NCBI GenBank assembly: GCA_025093555.1
Contig: JAIWNF010000022.1
Coordinates: 722,203-786,202, forward strand
Reading direction: 5' to 3'
Length of the DNA stretch: 64,000 nucleotides
From: Circinella umbellata
Taxonomy: Eukaryota > Mucoromycota > Mucoromycetes > Mucorales > Lichtheimiaceae
Positions 12,380 through 23,091 of this stretch are shown in pieces (the stretch's first letter is position 1; each line of letters starts with the position of its first letter). The position numbers and the translations under genes are program-made. Under the pieces are notes generated by a model, which was not told the DNA's origin, did no database searches, and saw only the letters and a program-made list of their open reading frames with translations.

Positions 12380-12600
12380 CAAATAATTTGTTCTATATTG
12401 AATAAAGGTGTTTTCACAGTGACAGGGAGAATACCCCCTGTTTTGATCTCTATTACGTATGAACAAAAAGAAAAATAATCTCCCAAAGTTACTTTTAGCA
12501 CAACTTGAACATATTTCAACGGTTCGAATGGGTTTCTTTTAGGTACTGCTTTTTTTATCTCTGGAGGCATTATAGTTGAAGATAAATATGTATAAATCAT
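12380..12600 (-). pseudogene. Coding relic shared with 2185-2290
   Basis: The minus strand is open for 73 codons (…PKRNPFEPLKYVQVVLKVT…). The DNA at 12505-12600 matches the reverse complement of 2185-2290 in a mosaic of identical blocks such as CAACTTGAACATAT and TTTTAGGTA. This is therefore a dispersed old fragment, probably from a transposon or multi-copy gene. No start, splice site or family could be recognised. Confidence 0.4.
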
Positions 12601-12959
12601 AAACTATTGTTGCACAGAAGATGTAATTATAACATTTGACATAGAATATTAAGTAAAGAAGCAATAGTTATATAGGAAACTACTATTATGTTTAGTTTAT
12701 AAAGAAAAAAAAACTGTAAAGTAAAGATTGTTGAATATTGGACAAATATGTATATTGTCTATCACTAAGTTCCAGACAATTGAGGTAGTCCATCGGACTT
12801 ACCGAACCTGAACTGATAGAGTGCTGTGATCATAACAAATAAAATAAATGTATAAAAAATTTTGTTTTTCTATAAAACTAATGTGAATGCTATCATGGAA
12901 CCTTGATCATTTTTCTTTCGCTACGCCGGTCAGAACCGCTTTCATTGTAAAAAGCATCC

Positions 12960-13830
12960 ATGTCTGACCAATCTATGAACCCTGATACTCAAATCCAACA
13001 ACTTGTGGAACAGGTAGCAAGACAGCAACAACTGCTTGAAGATCTGTATCAAGCTCGCACAGACTCTGTTGTTCATCCCCCTGTACCATAGTTACCACAT
13101 GACCTACCTGTTCGTCTATCTTTTTATTGTACCCCTTCACCTACCTTGATTCAATTAATGCCTACCTTAGAACAAGCTACATTTACCAGCACGCTCGCCG
13201 CCGAGGAGCGCATACAAGTTATCGAACGTTACCCCTCTCTTTATGGTTTCACATACAAGGCACCAGCACCAGTTCCGGAGGTCGCTCGTTTGTTTACCAA
13301 ACGTCAAGCAGCAGAGGATGCTTCTCTTCGCAACTTTCAATACAACTTATCAGCCATCCTACGTCCTCTAGATGTCCTTGACCATATGCTTCTATCCATC
13401 CTACAACCTGATCAACTTGAGCGTTTTTTTGGTACACTTAATGACATCTGTACTCTCATTTTACATACAGAGGGTACTATTAATCAAGCCCACAACCAAC
13501 TTGCTCTTCGGGCAGTTAATCCTTCTATTCGACAACAACCTACTGACTGAGAATATACTATGGCTTCGACACCTTCAAGTAAACTGTTTCGTAGTATACA
13601 GCACTTCAAAAAAGTCTACAAGAGGCTCGTTTATTTTCGGGTAATCGTTTTCGTCAAGCCACTACCTCTCGTTCGTCTGCTTCTGCACCAACATCATCGT
13701 TTTTTCGATCCGGCCCGTCAGGAGATGGCAAGCATCCTGACACCGGTTTTACTCAACCACAACAACCGCGGTCAAACAATCCGTTTTGCCGCAACTACCA
13801 ATCTATCTGTAGTATGGATGGGAAAATGGG
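12960..13830 (+). pseudogene. DIRS Gag-like ORF, broken
   Basis: The frame opened by ATG 12960 is interrupted by TAG at 13089 (likely former CAG) and continues in the same frame to TGA at 13548. The following region (SGNRFRQATTSRSSASAPTS, ending CRNYQSICSMDGKMG) needs a frame change near 13610. The segment is richer in GC and proline/glutamine codons than the flanking DNA, which marks it as an immigrant sequence. Gag packages element RNA in intact relatives. Confidence 0.65.
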
Positions 13831-13831
13831 T

Positions 13832-14176
13832 GAATAAGGTAAGATAAATAAAATGGATAGAAATAGATGACAAAGTAGAAGTCTTGTGAGAATCAATTAG
13901 GTCTTTTATTATATGAAATAAAGTATCAAGATAAAAAGATAATTTTATATTATTTAATTTTAAGTCTATATTTATCTTCTTTGATATATAACTTCCCTAT
14001 TCTACGATGATGGGTTCACTTGTTGTTTTAGTTTCAGTATATTGATATATAGTATGTTTTATATTATTATTAATGGTATATGATTATGATTTGCTCAATT
14101 TAGTATAGTAGAGAAGTAACCGATATTATTACGTTTGAGTTAGATCAGTGTATATTATTATTATTTATTTTTGATG
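13832..14176. mobile_element. 345-bp insertion inside the DIRS fragment, 6-bp target duplication
   Basis: ATGGGT occurs at 13826-13831 and again at 14177-14182, on either side of 345 bp of AT-rich non-coding DNA. Removing one copy and the insert rejoins GKMG to RN in the host element. A 5-6 bp duplication fits a solo LTR or a small DNA transposon. There are no obvious long terminal inverted repeats. Confidence 0.6.
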
Positions 14177-14189
14177 ATGGGTAGGAATA

Positions 14190-14790
14190 TCACACCACCA
14201 ACCGCAGCAACAACAGCAATACCAGGAACACCGCTTTCAACAACAGCACCAGGAACAACCACCAGTAGGCGGTCGTCTTCAACATTATTGGAAGGCTTGG
14301 GTAAAGCTAACACCCAGTCGTTGGTTACATTCTGTTATCAAGAACGATTTCCGTCTTCAGTTCTTGACACCTCCCCCTTTGACACTTCACCATCAACCCA
14401 CCATTCCACAGTCACTCCAACAACAAACTCTTCTATACCAAGAGATAACCGAATTTTTACAAAAACATGCGATCGAACCAACATTTTCTGAACCAGGCTT
14501 CGGCAGTCTTATGTTCGTCATCCCCAAACGCAATAACGTGTTTCGTCCCATCTTCAACCTCAAAAATTAAATCAACATCTTCGTGCACCCAAATTCAGAA
14601 TGGAAACACTTCAACAAGTTGTAAAAATGATTCAACCACACGATTTCCTTACGTCAATCGATTTGGCAGATGTCTTTCTACACATCGCAGTACACAACCA
14701 ATCCCACTACCTCCGTTTCAGATGGAATCATCAAACATTCCAATTTCGCACGACCGTCTTTGGTCTCTGTTATATCAATAGAAATTTAAT
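14190..14790 (+). pseudogene. DIRS reverse transcriptase, N-terminal half, truncated
   Basis: Read across two frames, this segment gives a Gln/Pro-rich lead-in, then RLQHYWKAWVKLTPSRW, FGSLMFVIPKRNNVFRPIFN, a one-base frameshift, then KLNQHLRAPKFRMETLQQ, SIDLADVFLHIAVHNQSHYL and FRTTVFGL. That covers the RT fingers and first palm strands, including the catalytic-aspartate strand SIDLAD. The YxDD-containing palm and downstream domains are missing. A short interspersed repeat follows directly. Confidence 0.7.
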
Positions 14791-14794
14791 GAAA

Positions 14795-15015
14795 TAAAAG
14801 AGACGTTAAAAAGTCAACGAGACTCAAAAGAACAATAATTGAACTGAAGTTTATTAAAATAAAATATTATCTCTATCTATATGAATCTTATTATCAGTGG
14901 GATATATTGATATGTGTATATGTAAGATTTATATTTGTCATGGCCGTGTGAATTATGAATATAAGAATAATGATATTAAAATTAGACTTTGAGCGGTTGA
15001 CGATATGATATATAT
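14795..15015 (+). repeat. Short interspersed repeat, copy A (~220 bp)
   Basis: This stretch, starting ATAAAAGAGACGTTA, is about 90 percent identical by eye to 46543-46765. A more diverged partial copy lies at 46137-46290, and only the last ~35 bp survive inverted at 59640-59676. It lacks coding potential. Copy A abuts the truncated DIRS reverse transcriptase, so it may be an element terminus or a separate MITE/SINE. Confidence 0.7.
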
Positions 15016-15847
15016 ACTCCTATTCCAATGAACTGCCACAAATAATATCTTAGTCCCTTATTACTTTTCCTGCCATCATTCTTTTTGTCTAGTGATGCTA
15101 TTTTTATGAAAGGAACCTTCTCCCTGAGTGGTAATAATTAAATTATCCTTCATCCATTTATCACTATGGTTCAATATGTCTTGTTACAATAAAAAGTTAC
15201 TCAATTCACCAGCAAGGAAGAAAATAGTAACATTTATGCTTTTGCAGTATATCATGACTCCATAGTATAACACTCTGTCTACTCTGTCATAACTTCCCAG
15301 CTCCCCAAAATCAAAACTCTAGGATTTAATGGCACTTGAACTGGAATCTTTACAACTAGATTACGTATAGTATATTTCTAATTGAAGGAGAAGTTGATGT
15401 AGTATTAGATGAAGTTGTATAGTGAAATTCTTTTTATGATCTATTACATTAACCCAGTATTTATCAGTAAGTAAATAGTTACTTTCTCTCGACATAGTTG
15501 ATTAATGATGATTTTGATCTGAGAAGTTCTTCTTTGCATTTGACTTAATTCCTCACCTTTCAGAAAAAAATTCCATCAATTTATCAGCACACACAGTATA
15601 TACAATGGTCATCCTACTGTCATAAAAACTTGATCTCTTTTCTTGTTTGTGCCATCTGAACAATATCAAAACAAACAAAAAATAAAAATGTGCTAACGTT
15701 CAAAATGGTGACCTAGTTATTTGGTCTTTTTTCTCTATATTTATCTCATCTGATTATTTTCTCTATTACTTTTTAGTCTAGTCTTTTTGATTAATGAATT
15801 GAAAACCGATACCGGGTCTCGTAGAGCTAACAATACAATTGTGCTAT

Positions 15848-16330
15848 AGACTTCTGATAAATTCTTGAGATGTAATGCCGATGACTAATAGCTTTTTTTT
15901 TTCTCTCGCTATTATGATATCATTTTGGTAAATGAATTTTAATTTAATAACAATATCGGGCTCCACCAAGTTAACAGGATTATTATACTGTACTTCTGAT
16001 AAATCCTTGAGATGTGATGCAGATACGTACATAATTTTTAGTTTTTCTATCTCGCTACTGTGATATCATGCTGGTAAATTTTTTTTGGATCGAAAAACAA
16101 TGCCCAGTCCTATAGGGTTAACAATAACATTGTACTCTATGCTTTTGATAAATTAATGAGACGTAATGCAGATAAGCGTTCTTGTCTCTCCAGTTACTGT
16201 AATTTGATTTTGGTGATAATATTTTAAATTGAAAAGCAATCCCGGGTCCCTTTAAGTCAATAAGAATACGCTTAGACTATATACTTTTGATAAATTAATG
16301 AGATGTAATGCAGATAACCGTTTTTTCCCT
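15848..16330 (+). repeat. Tandem repeat, 4 units of ~140-149 bp
   Basis: A core CTTNTGATAAATNNNTGAGA(T/C)GTAATGC(A/C)GAT recurs at 15853, 15993, 16142 and 16284, giving periods of about 140, 149 and 142 bp. Each unit also carries a CTCTCG(C/T)TA(T/C)TATGATATCA-like motif and an AATNCCNGGTCC-like motif. The array sits directly upstream of the small spliced gene in both arms, suggesting a promoter or replication role. Confidence 0.75.
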
Positions 16331-16449
16331 CTCGTTATTATGATGTCAGTAATACGCTGTTTCTTTATTTCCCTTGACATTTATAGTTTTCTAAAGGACA
16401 ACAAAATGTATATAAAAAAAGTTTTTTTTTCTTTTTCTTTTCTTATTAA

Positions 16450-17169
16450 TTTTCGTTTACCACACTTCTCTCAATTTTACTCTTTCTTTATTATTATTAT
16501 TATTGTTTTCAAGATTTCAAACCTCGTTCCCACCATCCTCGTCTCAAAAAAATTATTTTTTTTAACAACAACAACAGCAACAACAAGTACGACGTCCTCA
16601 CTGGTGATGGTGGCGTTGATGCGGAGGATAACGGCTTTGTTATCCTCCCATCAAAAGAACAAAAGGAGGGGGAAGAGCTTTACTTGCTCCCAGAAGAGGT
16701 ATTTAAAAAGCAATTTACCATACTGTCAATAAACACACAAGTCAAAACTCATTAAAAATATAATTATCTTTATTTATCACTAAGGTACGTTTGGTTGTTC
16801 AAGAACAGCCAAATTGTGCCACTTGTAGCAAAATAGAGCAATTAGAAACCTTATGGAGCATGAGCTTGGAAGCCAAGGTAATTAATATATATATATACGA
16901 CATCATTCATATTTGATAAATGTATATACCAGCATATTTATTTACTTTTTCCCCTTCTAATTTATGTATTATTTAATTATACTTTTTATAAATAGAACGA
17001 CTTGGTATATGCTATCACTGATATTTATCATGATAGCATAACTAGGGAAAATCTTGGCTTCCAGCTCCAACAAGGGCTCTATAAGCTACAAGACTTCTGG
17101 GAGCAAGACGTCAAAGGTGCTTGGCGTTGGGCCCTGTGGATCAGGAACGAAATTGCCGCCTTGTCCTAA
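16450..17169 (+). CDS. Small spliced gene of unknown family carried by a repeat
   Basis: Three exons are readable: one ending at 16698, then 16785-16877 and 16996-17169, all in phase 0. The product runs YDVLTGDGGVDAEDNGFVIL..., then LVVQEQPNCATCSKIEQLET, then DLVYAITDIYHDSITRENLG...FWEQDVKGAWRWALWIRNEI and stops. It has an acidic N-terminus, a CxxC pair, and a helical Trp-rich C-terminus. The start is not resolved. The frame is open from 16450 without a Met. A conserved ACAAAATG at 16403 lies upstream in both arms, so a further exon or non-AUG start is possible. The other arm has the same peptide and the same first splice junction, which supports real coding history. No known family is recognised. 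Confidence 0.5.
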
Positions 17170-17935
17170 GTCCACAGGGTGCTTTTTATTTATTATTTAC
17201 TATCATTTACTATTATTTATTATTTATTATTAGTTTTTCAATTTTCAATATGTATTTTTGTATTTTCATTCATTATTTTTTTTCTTAAGTATTTATTTAG
17301 ATTACCCAAACTTAACATCCTAAAATACGCTTATAACTCATAATAAAATCCCTTAACTCTCGTTTTTTCACTTATATTATATGGTCCTTAATAATATCAT
17401 ATCTTTTAATAAGAAATCAAATCAAAGTTAGTAATATAAAACAGCAATTACTAATAAGTTCCTGTTCATGATAACAATTATTACTATGAAACTAGTAATG
17501 GAACGATATTAGCTCTGTATAACTTTAGAACATGTTTCGTTATAAAAATATTTTGTTTCAGTTTGGATTGGCTGGAATAAATGTGATAAGAATCTAGAGC
17601 GTAAATGTTTCTTCATAAAAGACAATATATATATATATATATATGCAAAAATATGTTCTTCGTCTTTGCATAACAATGTTTGGGTTATTACGTATTAAAT
17701 GATTCATTGATGTTTTTATCCTACGAGAATCTGATTTTTTATTAGGAAAATTTAGTGTAATAGGCGACTAAACATACCCCTTATTTTAATGCATTTCTAT
17801 TGTATTTTTTTCTCTTTTCTTTTCTTCTCTTTTCTTTTCTATATTTTTTTTTTCCTTTTTCTCCCCCACCTTCATATTCTACTCTTTCTTTTTTTTTGTA
17901 TATAAGACTCTTAGTTTAAAAAGAGATAACTTCAT
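17170..17935. other. AT-rich gap, nothing recognised
   Basis: Poly-T/poly-C tracts at 17810-17900 and a short (TA)n at 17624-17643. No coding signal. Confidence 0.5.
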
Positions 17936-17939
17936 GGGA

Positions 17940-18490
17940 AAAAAAAGCATTGTTATTTACAAGTCCTTTTAGGCCATATATTCAACTCGCTTACCACTGG
18001 CCTCAAACCTGGAGGTGGACAGGCGATCAAGCTAAAATGGGGGCAATATAAAGTTTTTGAAGAAAAAGTGGTTGCTGCGTGTTGAACAAAATGATACCAA
18101 AGTGTACCTTGAGGGTATCATGTTCAAGTGCGGGATGATATGTGAATATGAACAGTAAGTTTAAATATTTAGACATCTAATTTTATTACTATCCAATGCA
18201 TTAAACACGTCTATATTGGTTTGTAAATACGAAAAATATAGTTCTATTCGCTCATTCATCATTGACCCCACGGACGAGTGCTGGGAAAGATGGCTCACAA
18301 AGGAAGAGCTTCAAAAAATATCAACAGAGGGAGGAGATGTGTTCCCCTTTTTAACAAATCTGTTCAAAATGTTTTTGAGAAGTGCGAAAAGGCACTTGAA
18401 CCGCGAGAAGAGAAGGACAACACGAAAGATGACGAATATATAGATTGCATTTGGAAAGCAATCACCAGTTTTGGTTTTTTTTTTTGACCC
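17940..18490 (+). pseudogene. Decayed fragment of the multi-copy family also at 34.9-37.2 kb
   Basis: KKWLLRVEQNDTKVYLEG...CGMICEYEQ (18058-18150) matches DKWLLSRDDGSQAFVEDE...NCDYEQ of the 35.4-kb exon, including the donor position right after the Glu-Gln. After an intron-like gap, IIDPTDECWERWLTKEELQK-ISTEGG (18250-18340) matches LNVDDPVWEPFFSECEMQEI-STKG at 35.7 kb. The frame is lost after about 18450 and no 5' or 3' exons are convincing. It is a dead paralogue. Confidence 0.6.
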
Positions 18491-19979
18491 TAAAGCTCAA
18501 CCGAAGAGTACTGGATACAGCATTCTTTACTTGACTACTTGTTTGGATATGTACCGTCACGGAAACATTGTTAAAATGATTTTTGGTGATTCAGAGCAAA
18601 ATTTTTTTGTACGTTGCGAATTCTTTCTTTTGTTAATTTTATTAAGACCTCTCTTTTTGTGGTTTCAGACGTAACATTTCTGAATATTAGAACTCCCACA
18701 TACCATTTATCATAATTCTTAAGTTGATTATAACCTTTACTATATTTTCTTAACATAAATCATATCAATTTCACATAACGAAGCTCTTTGTTACGACAAG
18801 TAACGCTTCGATATAAAAGTATTCATCTTTAACGGCCCAAAACCAATATTGTCTGGTTTCCTTTTTTTTTATCACACATATTTACACTACAACAAATACA
18901 TTTTTTTTTCTTTATCATATAATTCAAACACGTTTTTTTTTATCAACTTGAAATATGCAACAAAGACTGCTATCATTGTACCCATAGTACATAACAACGT
19001 CTGTAAAGCAACCTTTTCTTCTCTACTCTTATATACATATATTTTTTTTCTCCATACTTACACCTGGGAAATCATATTTCATTGGTATTTAATCTTCGAT
19101 CGGATGATGCTGATGTGTATATTTTGAATAATAAGATAGTAATGAAAGAAATGTTCTTGTGAGCTAGAGAAAGATAAAAGACAAGACATGTGTTATTATA
19201 TATAATATATAATGAGGAGTGGGTAATGTAATAGGATTTCTTATAATAATAAATCAATGTTTTTCAATTCAAAAACAAATCGATTGTAGTTACCCTTCCA
19301 AATAATACATTTCGAAGTGTTTAAACGACCAAATTACATATTCAGAAAATAATAATACTTTGTTACAAATAGAAAGATTATCATCTATGGGTTGTGATAC
19401 TAAATATAGTACAGCGTATGGATTACCTGAATCCCGTAATTTTTCTTTCCATTGTTATGAGAATTAACACGGTATTTTATTTCTTTGTCCGGCTTCGTGA
19501 AGAAGGTATTATAACTATCTGTCACCACTTTTGACCAAACAACAAGTTTGTTGTATGACAATGCATAAAAAAACGCTGACTGTTTTGACAAAACTTTATA
19601 TTGAATATCGTAAACTTCTTTTATTTAATGTCCTCTTCTCTTGAAAATACTACATACTACCATAATACGATCTTTCCACGTACTATTTTCCCTACTTTCT
19701 CTTTGCTGTATTCGAACCTTTTTAGTATGACGAATATATGGTCATTTCTCTTATATGAAAATCCTCATATCTCATTTCTTTCATATTATCTTAATGCTCT
19801 ACACCGACGAACAATGGAGTACTCGGCTTCGATAATGTACTGCTTTTATTAATTGTAAAGCTGCTTTCAAAAAGAAAAAGAAAAGTGAAGGAAAGAATTC
19901 TCTTTCAGTAATTTATGTAGTTTTGAATAGTGCTTACTTAAAACTTTAACTAATAATTGCTATTTAACTTTTATCAGTC
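18491..19979. other. AT-rich DNA, no supported gene
   Basis: Scattered short open frames rich in Phe, Tyr, Ile and Asn, with no recognisable domain or splice structure. TA-rich simple sequence lies near 19190-19215. Confidence 0.45.
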
Positions 19980-20300
19980 TGCAACATTTGTTTTTTACTA
20001 CAGGTGGCATAACCTTGTTTGCCAAAAGTTTCAACTCTCAAGATTCAGTCCTCTGGGTAAATCCAAGATTATTTGGTAGATAAAATTCAAACCACTTAAT
20101 CTCAGCAAGGATACATTTCCAACTCGTATTAAAACAAACCATGTAAAGGTTGTTGATCTTTTTGATACTGAAACAAAAGTACGTATCTATAAAATGAATT
20201 ACTAAGTGCAAATCATCTTGTAGTATTCAATGCTTTACAAAGTCTTGCAATTAACAATGATTGGAATTTGCCCGAAATTGTAATTCCCGCTCACTATACG
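19980..20300 (+). pseudogene. Possible gene relic
   Basis: Several frame-broken segments read like protein: GGITLFAKSFNSQDSVLWVN, KPLNLSKDTFPTRIKTNHVK and VVDLFDTETK, with an AG (20004) and GT (20179) in splice-like positions. No family was recognised. Composition differs from the surrounding AT-rich DNA. Confidence 0.25.
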
Positions 20301-20703
20301 TAAGTAAGTCAAAATAAAATAAAATACGTAGAAATACTACGAAAGTAGTTAAGAAAATCCCAGTGATGCATCGCACCTTTTGATATAAAAAGTAAATAAA
20401 TGCTAACGGGTAGATAATACACAGATGTATAATAAAAACAGATAATATATTATGATATTTAGATAATAATGTTGTGTTCTTTTTGTTCTTATTATATATT
20501 AATATATATGTAAAATAAAGAGAGAAAGATAGAAATAATGTAAGATATGTATAAAATAACTTATATATGGGTTAAATGGAATGCAAAAAAAAAATGTGTG
20601 TGGTGAAAGAATATTCATCGACAATGTGAAAAAGAATTAGGAGAATTTTATATTTATGCGAGTAAAGAAAAAGAAGGGGAAAGGAGGCTATATGATCAAT
20701 AAT

Positions 20704-22805
20704 TTACCACATGAATTTAGAAGGAACAGTATTAGTTGCAAAGTCATCATCATCGTCATCAGCATCCGAACCAAATGCACTTTCATAACCACTATAATAA
20801 CTACCACCATCCAATCCATAACTACTAGTTGTTGAATAAGATAATGTGGATATACTTGTACCACGAGCATTTTCCATATCACGATATTGATTTAAAAGAG
20901 TAGCTACATAAGCCAATGCGTGTTCCCAATCACGCGATGCTGTCATACTATCCGGTAAAACATACATTCGACATTCGAATAATGTTGTTTCTTCTAGATA
21001 TCGAAGATCATGCTTGTTCAATGCTTTTTCAGTGAATTGTAAAGCCAATCCAAGTGAACCGACATCGACTTGACGTTCATCATCATCTGTGGGTGGGTGT
21101 GATACATGGACAAAGTAATCCAGTGGTATTTCATAGGAAGGAGGTCGTGATTCTTTGAATTCAAAATCGTATAGTAATAATCTTGTTCCGTGTAAAGATG
21201 CCCAAAAACGTTCCCATTTCTATGATATGCATATATAATTAAATATATAGAAGTTGTTAATCGTAAAACTATAATAAAGTTCTCTTTGTCTGATATAATA
21301 TAAGACTTACAGGTGTAGCACGACCACGAATATATACAGTAATATATCCTGCATAAATACTTTTATTATCCAACAAAACTTGAGCACCACTACTAACATA
21401 AGTTCCATAAATCACCAACAATTGACATGCAGGAGCTGATCCTAATGTAATACGACGTAATACTTTATCTCCAGGCTGTACAGATATTCTAAATTCTTCT
21501 TTACCAATCATTGTTTCTTCTTGTAAATGAGCGCGTGCATTAAATATGGATGGTTTTTGTTGAGTAAATACTCTTAAAATTGCATTTGTTGGTTGATCAA
21601 TATCACTACAAAAATATTTACATGTACATTAGAACTCTCTTTTCTTTTCTTTATTTACTATATTCAACGGACACAAATACTTGCAATAAAAATGTTTCAT
21701 CAATATCGGCTTGAATATTATGTTTGCCACATTTTTCGGCTATAATATGACCACCACTACAAATGCATTTGTCCACTTGGACAGCACATCGAAAGTAACA
21801 TGCTATTATTAATGATTATTTTGATAATGTTGAAAGAAATGACACATTAGTACATATTTATATATTACAATAAAAACAGTAAAAGAACCTTTATTATTTT
21901 CTTACGTTTAGATGCATTTTGGCTCACAAGTTGAATAACTTGAAACAATGCAAAAAAAAATTAGTATATCTTATATTACATGTATAAAGACGAAAAAAAA
22001 CTTTACAAATCGAGAATATTAATTCACTCCTCACCTCGAAGATAAAATGTCGCCTTGGGCACGGCAACACTTATTGGTTGTTGAACTAATGGACTATATA
22101 TTTAAAAAATAACAACAACAAAAAAAAAAGGTTTAGGACTTGTAATAAGAATAATCATGACCATTAAAAAGTATATAAAGTTATATAATAATATCAACTC
22201 ACTTACAAAGTTTGACTTCTTGTTACAGGTTTACGAAGTACAATAGATCCAGAACAATCTAATAATGGATGTCGCAAACCTTCTGCAGAGACAGGTTCTC
22301 GTTTGACCCAAGCTAATTTTTCAGCTGGTAATTGATCAAGTGTATCACAAGGTCCATTATAATGTACAACTGGGTCTGATCCTCCTTTTCCTCCTATTGT
22401 TCCATTTTTATAATTTTTATTATTATTAGTAATATTATTATTATTATTCGATGATCTTCCGGAAAAATTCGTTCCTCCAATTTGAGTTGCTACTTGTGTT
22501 GATGATGTAGATAAGACTGTTCCCGAAACTTTATTGGTTAAATAAGGTCGCTTTTTTGTATCTGCTGTGAATGAAGTAGATGGACCAATACGTTTATGCG
22601 AGGTTCCACCAAGTCTAATTTGTGTACCAGCTGTTGAAAGTTGATGAAATGATTTACTGAAAAAGTTCCTGAAAGAAGCCGAAGATAATCCTTTAATTGT
22701 TAAAGAAGCGGAAGCACCTCCTGATCCTAATCGACGTGGAGAGGAAGTAGATGTTGAAGGTGAAGATGATAATAATGGATTTTTCACTGTTGGATAATCT
22801 GGCAT
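20704..22805 (-). CDS. PH-domain protein, anillin/Bud4-like
   Basis: Six exons (22805-22207, 22093-22035, 21938-21906, 21802-21673, 21605-21311, 21219-20704) keep phase throughout and give about 543 residues. The first exon codes a Ser/Thr-rich, positively charged disordered region with an Asn tract. The middle exons form a beta-rich domain (GSIVLRKPVTRS, PKATFYLR, CYFRCAVQVDKCICSGGHII, TFLLQ, AILRVFTQQKPSI) resembling the anillin/rhotekin or Bud4 homology region. The last part is a PH domain with KWERFWASLHGTRLLLYDFE and LDYFVHVSHPPTDDERQVDV. Family knowledge: such proteins bind membranes and septins or RhoA and organise the cytokinetic or septation site. The donor at 21672 (GTCCGT) is the only one that keeps frame. 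The Met at 22805 is the first in frame. The PH domain is fairly sure; the anillin/Bud4 assignment is inference. Confidence 0.62.
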
Positions 22806-23091
22806 TTGAAGAGAAGCTAGTTTTGTACGTAGTATTGTAAAGGAAAACAAGAAGGAGAAAAAAAAATGTTGTAAAAGAATAAAAATAAAGATAAAATAAA
22901 AAAAGTACCCGAATGATGAAAAATAATAATGACAGGAACGTTTAGTCGGAACATTTTTTTTTACTTTTCTTTTTTCTTTGGTTTGTTATTTATTGTTTTT
23001 GAACTCTGTTTTTTTTGTTTACTTATTAAAATCCTGTCTAAAATAGAATGAAATATATATATACATAATATTATGTTGTATAACAACAACC
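22806..23091. other. Intergenic, upstream of the PH-domain gene and downstream of GPI13
   Basis: AT-rich, with poly-T/poly-A runs. No coding signal. Confidence 0.5.

Larger units (their letters stand above)
12960..14790 (+). mobile_element. Fragment of a DIRS-like (tyrosine-recombinase) retrotransposon
   Basis: A Gag-like part starts at ATG 12960 (MSDQSMNPDTQIQQLVEQ) and runs through ERYPSLYGFTYKAPAPVPEV and ILRPLDVLDHML. A reverse-transcriptase part at 14270-14790 follows, with WKAWVKLTPSRWLHSVIKND, VIPKRNNVFRPIFNLK, FRMETLQQVVKMIQ and LTSIDLADVFLHIAVHNQ...LRFRW, the motif order of DIRS-type RT. The coding sequence is broken: TAG at 13089, TGA at 13548, frameshifts near 13610 and 14570, an insertion at 13832-14176, and loss of everything after the RT FGL motif at about 14770. 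RNase H, methyltransferase and tyrosine recombinase domains are absent. It is inactive. Confidence 0.75.
15030..17170 (+). repeat. Right arm of the inverted repeat (partner 1-1650)
   Basis: The arm is homologous to the reverse complement of 1-1650, beginning near CTGCCACAAATAATATCTT (15040) and continuing through the tandem array (15850-16330) and the first two exons of the small gene. It extends past the window edge of the left copy. The two arms lie about 13 kb apart in head-to-head orientation with unrelated DNA between them. They look like two independent insertions of one repeat family rather than the ends of one element. Confidence 0.75.

Noticed and set aside
20688..20882. Met/Val/Leu-rich frame overlapping the PH-domain gene
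   Set aside because: It is in another frame of the C-terminal Ser/Gly/Asp-rich coding region.
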